From positions 2,096,106-2,160,105 of the forward strand of contig NW_002060950.1 of the NCBI RefSeq assembly GCF_000150275.1: a stretch of 64,000 nucleotides of DNA, written 5' to 3'. This document shows, one piece after another, positions 43,405-55,290 of this stretch. The first letter of the stretch is position 1; each line of letters starts with the position of its first letter. Both the position numbers and the translations under genes were made by a program. Under the pieces are notes generated by a model. That model saw only the letters and a program-made list of their open reading frames with translations. It ran no database searches and was not told where the DNA came from. This DNA comes from Trichoplax adhaerens. Its lineage: Eukaryota; Placozoa; Uniplacotomia; Trichoplacea; Trichoplacidae.

Positions 43405-46303
43405 TTTGCTAACTTGTACAATATGTAATAATAAATTTGGTGCAGTAAGGCAAATGATTTAAAATTTAGTATTAGGCAGTTCAGCACTGTAATCAATTAC
43501 AAAATCCAGTGCTAAATAGTTCAAAACACGCAAGTTGGTAATTCTTACGCGCTGGTAATGCATATAATGTAATTTGTATAGTGCACTGCACTGTCGGCAG
43601 TACTGAAAAGTACAGTACCAAAAAAAAAAAAAAATTCAAAATTAAGCGTCAATGGTCAGAGCTGTACAGTATAGTACAGTACAGCAGCTACAGGGTATCA
43701 ATAATTTTTTTAGAATAGGCAATTAATGTGTGTTTTAATTACTTTAAAAACGACGTGAGGATTAACTAATAAAAGTTAATACATTTCAATAAAAGTCGAC
43801 AATCAATTAGTAAGGAAACAGTTTAACCTTAATGTAAATAGTAATTTGGAAGTTCGAGTTGAACAGATTTGGATTCTATGACCGTGTCAATAGTAGAGTA
43901 GTACTGTCCATGTACGATAAGTCGTAGCGTTGTAGGACTCTTGTTTTCCTATTTCTGCTTCGGCAAGCAATGCAAAATAGAGTTAATGATTATGGGACTA
44001 ACGAAAGGTAGGATTTGAATCAATTAAGCTGGAAATACCAATTGTAAAAATTGACTGCAAACTATCTCGAGCAAAGGAGTGTAATTTGGGCTAACTGTTG
44101 TTGGGATCAAGCGCAAGCTTACAACCAAAGCTAAAAGATGAAGCGCTTACGACAAGAATAAAAAAAGAAAGGTACTTTGGTGCTTTGACATCAATTAACT
44201 TGAAGAATCGGAAAAGGAGTCAGTCAAGACAAGAGGCAAGGATAGTATACCAAAGTTAGCAGAATCCAGTCCCCTTTAATAGTCCAACTGACAAGAGGGT
44301 GATATCAGCTAGGCAATACGCGTCTGTGTAATTTGATTTGCTTTTAATTGAACTGTAAGTACAATGAATGCCCAATTTCTTTTTTTTCTTTCAATAATGC
44401 GATTAATGTCGCCAATATAGACACTATTACCAATCAATTTCAGCGTATCATGAAGTATGTAGAAGAGGCAAGTGAAAAAGGGAAGAAGAAGAGAACTAAA
44501 GTTGTCCTTGCGCTCTTTTTTTCGTATACGGTATAACTCAGCTCCAGCCGAGATTCTACCAGCAAAATTTGACGTTAAACTAGTGCTGTGTTGTAACAAA
44601 GTTTCAATAGTAAACTGCAGGCAAATACCATGCAACTATATATAGCATGCCAGTCATCCACTGAGAGTCTCACCAGTGCCGTGTCAGCATGTTGCACCAC
44701 GTCCTAGAATCAGAAACAAAGAAAACACACCATTCTACTGTACATTGTATTGTAAGGTGTGTACTGTACACTGTCGTGTACAATACAGTACTGTACTGTG
44801 TGAACAGCTTCCAAAATGATTCCGCTTTGTATTTGTTAACAATGAAAGCGAGAATACTGTACGATTATGCCATTGCTATATTTGACTAAATGCGTAATTG
44901 GATTTGCATAGTTAGCCACCGATATGTTGAACAATCAAGAATGGATCAGTAGAGTTAAATGGGGTAGTCTAGAATGGTGACGAACAGTGACATCAAAATG
45001 TTAAAGTCGTCTGCTGCTCAATATTACAGTATAGACCTGCTTGCACGTACTGTGTCGTACAGGTGACACTCATGGTGATCGTAACGTACAATACAGTATT
45101 GTACTTCCCCCAGTCTGCAGTCTGATGTTTACTATCAAATTGACCTACACAGGTACTCACTACAGTAGTGAGCCTGTTGGCACTATGCACTGGGTCAACG
45201 ACTACCGTACAGTATAGAAGGAAAGAAATCGCTGAATGGCCAGTGAAAATTAGCACTCCTTCGCCTCTCCTTCTTTTGATTCTTCCTAATTGAAGACTCC
45301 TAAATCGTATACAGTAGAACCAATCTACTGTATAATATAACGTAGATATTTCATATCTTTTTTTTTTCCACACAGTCATCAAATCAGCTGTTGATTCAAT
45401 GAAATAATCGTGATGCAGTCATACGAACTAACATCCAAAAAAAAATAAATAGACGTTATATGCGTCTATAATGATATCATACTTATACCGTCCTTAGATC
45501 ATTGCAATACGGAAAGTCGGCGTAATGATGTTTATTTTTGGTGTACTGAATGCACAGCCCTATCTAGCCTATTCATTGACTACTAAAATCAAGTATAAAT
45601 TACCCTCAATTGGACAGAAAATTGAAAATAATTCGCCTAGCTATGTATGACATCTGAAAAGGTGGCGGAAACAGTATGTTCGATCCATTGGCACAATGTG
45701 GCCTTGTACATTCTGTACGTATGTTCGGATGACGTCTATGCTGCTTAACGTCAGAGAAACATACGTCCAAAGCAATTCTCAATCTCCGCATTGATTCTAA
45801 ACTTATTGCTGTGTAGAATCGGAAGTATATCCTTATTGTTGTCAATAGGTAGCAAGATTGTGTAACGTATGAGTTCAATCGAAATATTGTATAGTGCCGA
45901 GGTTATGACTTGCCCATGTTGTAAAATACGACAGAATGGTCAATCAGTTTATTTTATTATTTATTATCCTATTAAGATCATCATCATCGCTAATTAAATA
46001 TGGTATTAATCGATAAAATCAAGAATTCAGTTATGATTTGAACTGGATTAATAATTAATACACCTTTTGCTGCGATGCAGTAACACTTCAAAAGAGGAAT
46101 TATATTGTAAAGTTAAGGAAAAAAAAAAATATTAAAAAAAAATGGAGGAGTAATACATGTCTTTCTTGAAGGTGTCCGGCTAATGCTCACTTATTCCCAT
46201 GAATCTTTGACGATAACCCGATTCGGCCATATAATTTATCCCTTTAAACATCCATATAACACCTGCATCACTATGATATTATACGGTTATAGCAATAGTA
46301 GCA

Positions 46304-46351
46304 TTTATTTATTTATTTATTCTATTGACAGCCTTTATTTATTTATTTATT
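46304..46351. repeat. TTTA microsatellite tracts
   Basis: Two runs of (ATTT)n separated by TCTATTGACAGCC. The tracts lie inside an 88-codon plus frame (46183-46449), which is why I regard that frame as chance. Confidence 0.75.
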
Positions 46352-49300
46352 TATACAATATGACAGAAAGACATAGAATCTCCATTGTTCGTTCTCGCAA
46401 TCAAGTACAGTTTATAGATCGCATACGCGTAGGAAGAAGTCCACCGTGAGAGAGTGGCACTTTTCCATTAACCAGTCAGACAGGTAGAAAAAATTATATC
46501 CCCCCCCTTTCCATTAATTAATATGCGAACATTTCTTTAGTTGAGTATGGTACAGAACAACAGTACATCGTTGTTTGTCCTCTGTAAAACCGGTCGTTCC
46601 ATTACCCAATGGGCATCGTTCATTAATTTACTAATTATAGGCTTATAATATAGACCATAATTATACTGTATATAGAAGTTGTCCAATCTATAGTAGATTG
46701 GTATGCAGATGACGGAGAAAGGAGATTTTTGTTGTTATACTTATATTCCAATTCGGCCCACTTCTATTAAACTCAACTTGCATACTACTAGTTGCATTCA
46801 ATGATAATGTATATATACGTACTTGGTTATGGAATACTAAACAAATACGGTATTTCTTTCCTAGTATATGACTTGGTACAGCTTGAGAGGTAGGATTGAT
46901 GAACAAATGAGAGTTACATCTACAATATCGCTTCTAATGTTAATAAGCATTTTGTAAAATCACGGATTTTTTCAAAATAATGCGAACATCATCAAAGAAT
47001 CACTATTTCAATAAAAGAAGTTGCAATGTTACTATATGCTAAATTTCTATAATCTACGTCGATGCTACATGACAACATAACGATTATACTCTAAAGAAAA
47101 TAATCTTTGAAATCTTTTCTCACAATTTTTACTATTGAAATATTCTTCACTGGTAATTTCATGTATTAAGCTAATAACGAAGCACCCAGTACACGATTTT
47201 TTTGATAAATGAAGTGGGCGCTCGAGATACTTGCTTATTGGTAAGGCTTAAAGCAATCCTACGAAATGATAACCTGATTTTTCGCTAACGCGTGCAGTTT
47301 ATAGCCATGATTAATTTGATATTTATCCATAAGTATACATTATGAACCTAACTGATTGTAAGAAAATTAAGCCCATAAATAAAGGTCTTATTGGTCTATC
47401 CACTGATAAAATTCGTTCATATAGAACAATGTCGATTACATCTAAAGGTATAGTGCACTGATGATTCACCCCTAATCAATCACTTATGCTATCTATATAT
47501 CAACAGCTTTAATTACCAATTAAGTCGTATCAAACTTTTTCCTTTCTTTATGAATATTTACTCAATTCATAAAACTTTAAAATGGCTTATTCCTCGTACA
47601 AGTGAAAATATTCCCGTACTGCATTGATCTTTAGATTCTTATCATTTTACATCCATTCAATACACTTGGAATGGAAGCATTAGAATGCGATACTGCACGT
47701 AATCGTGATTCATGATATACACGTAAGTCCGATCCAATTAATATAACTTCAAGCCACTAGCTACGAAAACTTTGGGATCATTATTTTCGCTGCTCTGCCC
47801 AATAACAGATCAAAAATTAAACACCGAATCAAAAAGCTCCCATTTATTTGGCATATTCTATCGACATTATATATGTACTTAATAGTTATTGCAAACGATG
47901 TTCAGTGCATTAAGATAAATGAATCAGTTGTTTATAATTTGACTACCTTACAAATCTAACGAATATGATTATGAATATTTATAATAAACACAGTTCACTT
48001 TGTTTTACTGGGCCCGTAACGTTTGACTCATTCTAAATCAAGAATAGCTTGTATCAATTAATCACGAGTTGATGCGGTACTACTTACACTGCTGGGTAAA
48101 CTATTAAATATAATGACGAAAGGCATAACTTTCCTTGCTAGTAGACAATGCAATCAATCACTAATTAATTGCAATAATTACAATTTAATGACAGACCTGT
48201 TGCTCCGTGATATATTATAATGCCCAATTCTAATATAAGTTAAGGTCTTCGATTGTTTTATCTGTTGTTGTTGACATAATGCAAGACATATCTAGGATAA
48301 ATATCATAATTTGGTCCTTCCTTTAGGAACGCAATGAATTAAAATGATAAAGTTATGGGCGTTGATTTAATCTTGACATTGACCAATCATTTCACATTTA
48401 TGCTAAAGCATAGCCTATATGGTTTAAGTCACGTAGACCTTACTTCTACGGAATTGTTGCAGCACTTGTGATAAGCACAATCTATTTTTTTAGTAACCGT
48501 CTGACTGCATAGTAACGTATAGAGATGTTGTGCTATCACCCTGAATAAAGTAAAATTAATCAATGCAGCTAAGATTTAATTTATTGCCAGTATATAAGAA
48601 TGATACTTCAGGAGAACAAAGTAATATTATCCTTTATTAATAATTATAATAAATGCAATTAATTAATTTATTGATTTATCGGTAAAAGGAATATCAAATT
48701 GGAAATTAGTTTAGACAGAGTGACAGCATTGTTTATGAAGGAACTTTTCATGCTTTTCACTCATAAACATAATCTATTCTTTCGTATTCAATAATATTTA
48801 ATCTTTACGATCAGCCCACTATTACCTCACCAATAATAGCAAAATGCAACAAAATTTCTGATACGAACGCTTGTTAACTGCCTCAATTTGCTACTTAAAA
48901 GCTTTTTTACCATCAATAAGACAACATTACTAAAGAACGAGTAATTAACTTTCACATCTAATTATTTTACGATGTGCCAGTCAAGAAAACATCTACGGAA
49001 AATAAATTTTAACTTTTCTAAAACAAATTTTTGAAGTGAATTAAGAACTTTTACATTGTATAAAATATCAGTAGTATTAATTTTAAATTTGGACTTTGTT
49101 AACAGTAAATGAATTTAACTTTAATCCCATCGGCTAAAAAAGTTATTGCCGTACTGAAATATCATATTATGATAATAGAATCTGGCCACAATCATGGGCG
49201 ATAATCCATGACATTATTAAGCTTTCAACGTGACATCTTATTATCGTGCGCACGTACAGTATTGTACTATAAATATAATAGTTAAACAAATCAACGGACA

Positions 49301-51329
49301 AAGTCTCATGATAGCATATTAATAAGGAATTAGAAATACATTAATAATTAAACTTTAATTCATATCGTTACAGGACTACCTTTCCTTCTGCCATGACAGT
49401 TAAATGATGAATAATGTATGTGTATATGTGTCTATATAGGTACATTGAGTAATTTAAAAATTTATGACAGGAGTATAATAGCAGGCGTCATCAATGAATC
49501 GTGCAACTTTGCCGACTGCACTTATAAATTATTAAACACTGAAACATCATTAGGAGTTGCAAATAGTATTAACACAAATAAAATTTATTTTTACTTTCTT
49601 CATCCGCAAGACATTATTTGAAATAGATAATGACTGCCTGCACAATTTTAACGCCCTACGACAAAGTAAATCAACACAATATGAACAATGACTAATAAGT
49701 CTGTATTTTATGTAAATTACACTTGCTTTACCTACAGTACTCTTCCTTCCGTTCATAAATGTACATGGGCCAATCGAGGCAAATTACGTAATTTGGTTCT
49801 TATTTTGCGTGATAAATTTTATCACTGGCAGTAAATGAGGCCCTAATTTCGTATAATATACTAGATTTAAAGGAATGTAAGGTTATTATAAGTTAAGGAG
49901 GACAATCTACAAGAATGTTCCTAAAACGAAAATTAGATACATTATGACATCAACCATGATGTAATGTTGGACAATTTTGTGCAAGACTTTCGCTACGATA
50001 GATTTTTAATATTCCTCTCCAGTTCAGACAAAGTACCGTACTGTAGATCAATCTAACTGTATTATGTAAATGAGGCATAAACTATTAATAAAATGATATG
50101 TAATATAGCTATTAACATTAAATTAGAGACGCAATACAATTAAATAATAAAGCTTATTCAATTATAATATTGTAGTAAAAGTAAACAGTGACTGATGAAA
50201 TATACCAATATAGTATCATCAATAGTAATGTAATCTGGATCATGTCGCTTCTGGTTACCGCCCTAATAAATGAAAGTTATCATAAAATAAATGCTAAAGA
50301 TTCTGTACCAACTAATTGGATATATTCACAGATTAATTAATCTACTGCATGTCGCAAACAATCAACTTCACTTAATTCGTTTTATATTTTAATAAAGTAG
50401 TATAGAATTTATTAAACGAATGATACGCTTACCTATGGGCTGCTAAAGCATGAACTACTACCATTAATGTAGGACATTATCTAACATTCCAACTTGTCAT
50501 CGTTATACGTATTTCTATGTAGTAAAAATGGCGATCACGTTACGATCTATTCATCAATCTTACAAATTAAGGCAGACATGAAACGGATATTAATATTTAT
50601 AGCAAATAAAAGTCTCATTCATCCACTTTGTACACGCTTACAGATATTTATATATAATTAGACGTTTAGTGACAAGATTTCCATATGTTTGATTCAGATC
50701 ATACATACAAATACCACAATTTCAGTAATTTTGGTAGAATTGCATCACTACAATATCGATGTGTAACTCCTCCGTTCAGGGAGCAATAAAAAAAATAAAA
50801 AAATTCATAATGAATCGATACGTATCCTGTTCTGACAGGTTAAGGTGACAATAAATCCAACGTTAACTAAATTTTGCGAATGTGAATCTTTGTAAATAAA
50901 TATTATCTACCCTAAGAACTCATACTTTACCACTAGCATTGTCATGATCAAAGTATGTATCGCAAGTACAGTATATAACAGTAAATTAGAACATAAGCTA
51001 TACTACTGTTCGTATGCGTTTAGAAAAAACATGAAGGCAAATTCTAAGTCAATCGTTTTCATTAGTTTAACGAGAGCTAGAGCACATTTATTAGCCAAAT
51101 ACTAATTTAGGGATATTTTAATTAACTTAACTAATACTTATTTTGCTTCTAAATTTTACATCGAGTAGTATGAATCACCATTTTGCGGTATGATGAACAC
51201 TGATGAAACTATTGAAATTACTAAAATAGCAGATCTTTCTTAGTTTCTCATAGGTAGGATTCCCAGGCAAGACATCATTTAAATTGGCTTCCATTATCAC
51301 ACCAATAAATTGACAGTTTTTCGTATAAT

Positions 51330-51335
51330 TTTATT
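51330..51335 (-). promoter_or_regulatory. Polyadenylation signal AATAAA for the unknown minus-strand gene
   Basis: TTTATT on plus, AATAAA on minus, very close behind the stop codon at 51348-51350. A short 3' UTR would be consistent with the compact style of the genome. Confidence 0.4.
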
Positions 51336-51347
51336 GCTATTTCTAGT

Positions 51348-52741
51348 TCAGTACAAGAAATATGAACTTTGCTTTTCAATCGTAATATTAGCGACAAAAT
51401 GATATGTATCTTTTCCATTTAAGGAACGATCTACTATACCTAAAGAGTGATAATGTATGACAGAGTACGTTATGAAAGATCTTTTTATTTGTCCTTTTAA
51501 AGCTCCTTTAAAAGTGAACAGGAGATTTGGTTTAACGGAAGTTGCAATGCAAGTATTCGTATATGCAATTCCAGGCTCAAATTTAAGCCTCCACCTTATA
51601 GATTTAGTCATAAAATGTAATACAGCCTAGTTACAGATTTACAGTATATACTTCTTGCACAGTTTTTACTAGATTGTTCGGCTTAAGATGGAATCTCAAA
51701 ATTCGAGCGTCAATTAACTCAAGGACTTTTGGTACTGATCGACATATATAGTCACAGCTTCTTACTGCCTCGCAATACTTCGATTACTTAAAATCGATAT
51801 TTAGCACTTTTAGGTGTAACATTATTCACTAAAAAAATTCTGAACCTGCTAAATAATCTCACGGTAGATCATCATAACTAGAAAATAGGATGGCTGCTGT
51901 AATACTTGTTTTTACTCACTGGATCTTTCATAATCTTATCCAACCATTTACGAAAAATAATCACAGAATAAAATATGTCCGAAATAAGATACTATGGTTA
52001 AAATATGGAGGGCTAACGGACTTGATAGCACTTTAAATTTATTGAATATATTCGGTTCGAAATCTTAAAGGTAATTACAGTCAATCTGTTTTTGGAATAC
52101 TAGAGGGTGGCCCATGATACTTTATGTAAGTCAAACTATATCTTTATTGCAGATAGTAATTTACTAATTAAATAGTAATTGACAGAAGCAAGTTCATATC
52201 ACCTTCGATGGATAAAATACAGCTTCACAGGATCAAACATTCAGCGTATTCTCATACGTTTACTTGCATAGAATCGAAATAGTATGTCGGTACGTCCTGT
52301 ATTGTGAGAGCAATATTTAAGCTGGAATAACTGAACTAGAAGTACTTTTAAAGAGGAGTTGACATTGTCAACTCTTTAGAGCACTACAGGACTTCGATCT
52401 GTCTTTTGGCTCTTCCTTACTTGCATTTACAAACTACTGGTACTGTAATCACTTACTATATATAAATGATCTTTTATCGTTGCCACAAATACAAGTACCA
52501 AAATGTTACACTAAATGTAACAGTCAATGACTTTTATACAAAAGATATTGACTATTTACAGGTTTACTAAAATATAAATAACAATGTAGAGTACGAAATT
52601 TGAAAAAGTTTTATATATAGTAGAAAACTGGAAATCTCTCGACATATATGTAGCGACTGTTTGAAAAATTTTCAAATTTATCACCTTTATGGTGTATGGG
52701 TTAACTTTTAGAAGAGTGCACACAGTGTATTCGCATATCAT
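51348..52741 (-). CDS. Candidate five-exon gene of unknown family
   Basis: I do not recognise this protein. Proposed exons: 52685-52741 (ATG at 52739-52741), 52022-52099, 51920-51991, 51652-51777, 51348-51626, all phase 0 with GT/AG ends, giving 203 aa. The last two exons look most coding, with PKVLELIDARILRFHLKP, SIRWRLKFEPGIAYTNT and KPNLLFTFKGALKG. Exon 3 is an amphipathic/hydrophobic stretch (DIFYSVIIFRKWLDKIMK). There is no clear signal peptide and no known domain. AATAAA lies about 13 nt past the stop (51330-51335, minus), which supports 51348 as the true end. The first exon and its start are the weakest part. Further 5' exons may exist. No function is proposed. Confidence 0.4.
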
Positions 52742-52939
52742 ACATTAGTAGTGACTATATTCAGTAAAGATACAAATATGAATACGTAAAGAAGTTACCA
52801 CCTTTAACAGTATCACAATATTCAATTTTAAGTATCAGAAGTTTGGCTTACCGATAAATAGCACTGCTTGTATATTTGCTTACTTCTATCATTATTTTAT
52901 TGGTGAATACGGAAGCTAGAAAGACATCTTTAAAGTCAG

Positions 52940-53401
52940 ACCAGATATATTGACCAAAGCCGATCATCATCAATGGGTCCAATGCTATATGGTGCTATGT
53001 ATCCCTTCAGCTATTCCATCTTGCGAGAAATTTGCAGCTATCCTGGTAGCTATGTTGCAGTTTGGTCTGATACAACAGCCAAAAGTTTTATCCATGTGTA
53101 TTACCAACACGATCAGGGTTATTATAATCGACATCTATCAGAAAAGTTAACCCATCTGTGTAAAAAGGCATTTGAAGGAGATATTGGCGTCTCTCGAGGT
53201 GAATTTCAAGATCGATGCTACATTAGGAGAAAAACTGGGAGGCAATGTATTTACTACAGATATTGTAAGCCTAGCAAAATCATTCCCAAGGTCAAACATA
53301 TTTATCAAAATATTTCTCAAACCAGCATTATAGATGAAGATATCTTGGATGCAATTTTAATTAATGCTAAACACCAAGAAAATAGTGGTGATAAGAATTA
53401 A
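52940..53401 (+). CDS. Candidate terminal exon or small single-exon gene of unknown family
   Basis: Open frame with ATG at 52973 and stop at 53399-53401 (142 aa from the ATG). It can extend upstream to an AG acceptor at 52938-52939, so it may be a last exon. Composition is balanced and protein-like, with five cysteines (REICSY, THLCKK, QDRCYI, RQCIYY, YRYCKP), aromatic-rich YYRY and an acidic-to-polar C-terminal tail. AATAAA follows at 53450-53455. No domain is recognised. The spaced cysteines could suggest a secreted or disulfide-bonded fold, but no signal peptide is joined to it. A shadow frame (52950-53150) overlaps it. Confidence 0.35.
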   Translation, partial: TRYIDQSRSSSMGPMLYGAMYPFSYSILREICSYPGSYVAVWSDTTAKSFIHVYYQHDQGYYNRHLSEKLTHLCKKAFEGDIGVSRGEFQDRCYIRRKTGRQCIYYRYCKPSKIIPKVKHIYQNISQTSIIDEDILDAILINAKHQENSGDKN

Positions 53402-53449
53402 AATAGAAATTGTATTATTCAAGTAATTGAGATATTATATTTATTCAAC

Positions 53450-53455
53450 AATAAA
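53450..53455 (+). promoter_or_regulatory. Possible polyadenylation signal AATAAA
   Basis: About 49 nt downstream of the stop at 53401, at a plausible distance to end the transcript of the unknown plus-strand frame. Confidence 0.35.
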
Positions 53456-54651
53456 AGGAAAATTACCAAACAGTATATAAAAGCAAGTTTTATTAACTTC
53501 CTCTACAGATTCGTGACTCACAATCGTAAAATATGCGTGTATGTCCTAGCGGCATTAGTTGAATTCATTAACTGATTATTATTATCGTTGCTTTGTTACT
53601 GAATTCTAATAATAGATTAATTTTGAATTGCAACATGAATACTGGATCGAAGTTCAACAATTTCTCAGCCTAACTACAGTCCTTGGCCACAGACAGACTT
53701 AGAAAAGTTGAGCAAAAAATAATTATTTCAACACTTCAAAAGCGTGGTAACTCGATTTCGACATAACAAATAGAAAAAGATATAATGAATTCAGCAATTG
53801 ATTTAGACACGTATTAATCAGAACAAATTTGGCGTAAAATTACAACTGCAATCATTTATAGAGCGCTAACAAGACTGTCATACCATTATTGAATAATTGA
53901 CCTAACAAATTGCCGGCGATTTTTTTATGAATCATGTTTTTTTTACCTCTTTAAGACACGTAATAATATGTAAGTAGCCGCACTACATCAATATTCTCCT
54001 AATTCAATAGCAGGGTTAACAAACGAATTAGACTTAAATATCGTTCTCTTAACAATTGAAAGGCAATCAATTTTGGCCTGGATAAGAGATGTTGTAATTC
54101 AAAATGACGTTAATAAAAACTTTAATGGAACGACTGCATGAAAAGATTGTAAATAATAAGTGGATGAAAATGTAATAGTGTTGTAAAAGCATATTACAAA
54201 GTGCTGAAGCATTAAGTAAGATTAAGAATTCTATCTTTTGTCACAGTATCGTAGTAGCAGACATCACGATGTATCTGAGCAGTATCGGAATGTGGTTCAA
54301 CATAGAAGTAATTTTATCATTCTTTGCGATGATACAGCGATAAATATCGATAATACTGTAATGGAACAGCAACAAAATAAAATATTGACGATAGATTAAT
54401 CTTACCCACTTGCAGCCTTTAAATGGTGTCTTGTATCATTCATTGAAAAAGCTGGACAATTCTAATTCCCAATTTTGTTTCTTAAATCAATTCCGAGCAG
54501 CAGCTTATAAAGTAATTGTTTAAATCTAATCATTTGCAAATTCATTATGGCTACCTTAAATTAATCAATTATTTAATAGAGACACAATCGTAACTACTCT
54601 CCTCTCGTGTAGCACTTTACCGTAAAAGGCTTCAGATTCCGTAAAGCAACT

Positions 54652-54676
54652 ATAGCAGGATAGATAATCCTGCTAT
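54652..54676. repeat. 9-bp perfect hairpin
   Basis: ATAGCAGGA, 7-nt loop TAGATAA, TCCTGCTAT, followed directly by a TTAATAAATAG stretch. Short enough to be chance. Confidence 0.6.
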
Positions 54677-55290
54677 TTAATAAATAGCCTAAGGAAAAAC
54701 AATATTTTTCTATTTGCTAATAATGCCATTTTGTATTTTCGATATGTCTATACAATTTGCCCAATTACAGGGTTGTAGCCTTGTAATGCGATCATAGCAT
54801 AGAATTAACCAACCATTCCGATGCCTGCTAGCAGACAGATTATATAACCGAAAGCCATACAGAAATTTAATCCAACAGATATCTATAGTATACATACTAG
54901 TTGATTGCAATCATGACTACACGTATATCTGATCGTCAAATAGCCAATCAAAATTATCAAAATGTAAATGCCATGATACAATAATGTAATTAGCTCTAGG
55001 TTATTCTCCTTGTTGTTGAGAACTAGTAAAGAATGCCAACGAGTTTGATTTGTTCTGAAACACTAATAATAATGATTTTTTTAAGCACTATCATTATCTA
55101 GATCACATTGACATCCATCATAGAATAAAAGAGTTTATCACGAATGGTCTTCAAGACGCTAAAGGCAACAGTGGATAAATGATATCAATGTATTTATTAA
55201 TTGATGCAATCAATCGAAAATTTCATTAAATTTAGGAGTAAGATTATCATGCTTACTGATTAGTAATGCCATACCATATCAGCTGTTAAA

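Larger units (their letters stand above)
43405..51347. other. Long stretch with no recognisable gene
   Basis: About 8 kb downstream (plus sense) of the phosphatase start. The first 2 kb is dense in TACTGTAC-like words (for example 43672-43683, 44784-44795, 45086-45104) and contains an A14 run at about 43621. A 129-codon minus frame (44993-45382) and a 108-codon one (44309-44635) occur here, but neither resembles a known family. Beyond 46.5 kb the sequence is uniformly AT-rich with only short frames. Confidence 0.5.
53402..55290. other. Region upstream of the phosphodiesterase gene
   Basis: 1.9 kb of AT-rich DNA, presumably with the phosphodiesterase promoter and 5' UTR, which cannot be pinned down. 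It holds a 9-bp hairpin at 54652-54676. No coding segment is supported. Confidence 0.5.

Noticed and set aside
44309-44635. 108-codon minus frame upstream of the phosphatase gene
   Set aside because: Starts at TTG, lacks family similarity and overlaps an opposite-strand frame.
46183-46449. 88-codon plus frame
   Set aside because: Largely made of TTTA microsatellite translation.
51232-51330. Minus-strand open segment just past the orphan gene stop, translating to a protein-like GVIMEANLNDVLPGNPTYE stretch
   Set aside because: The intron needed to join it to the preceding exon would be only about 31-40 nt, and a polyadenylation signal lies in between, so it is more likely 3' flanking DNA.
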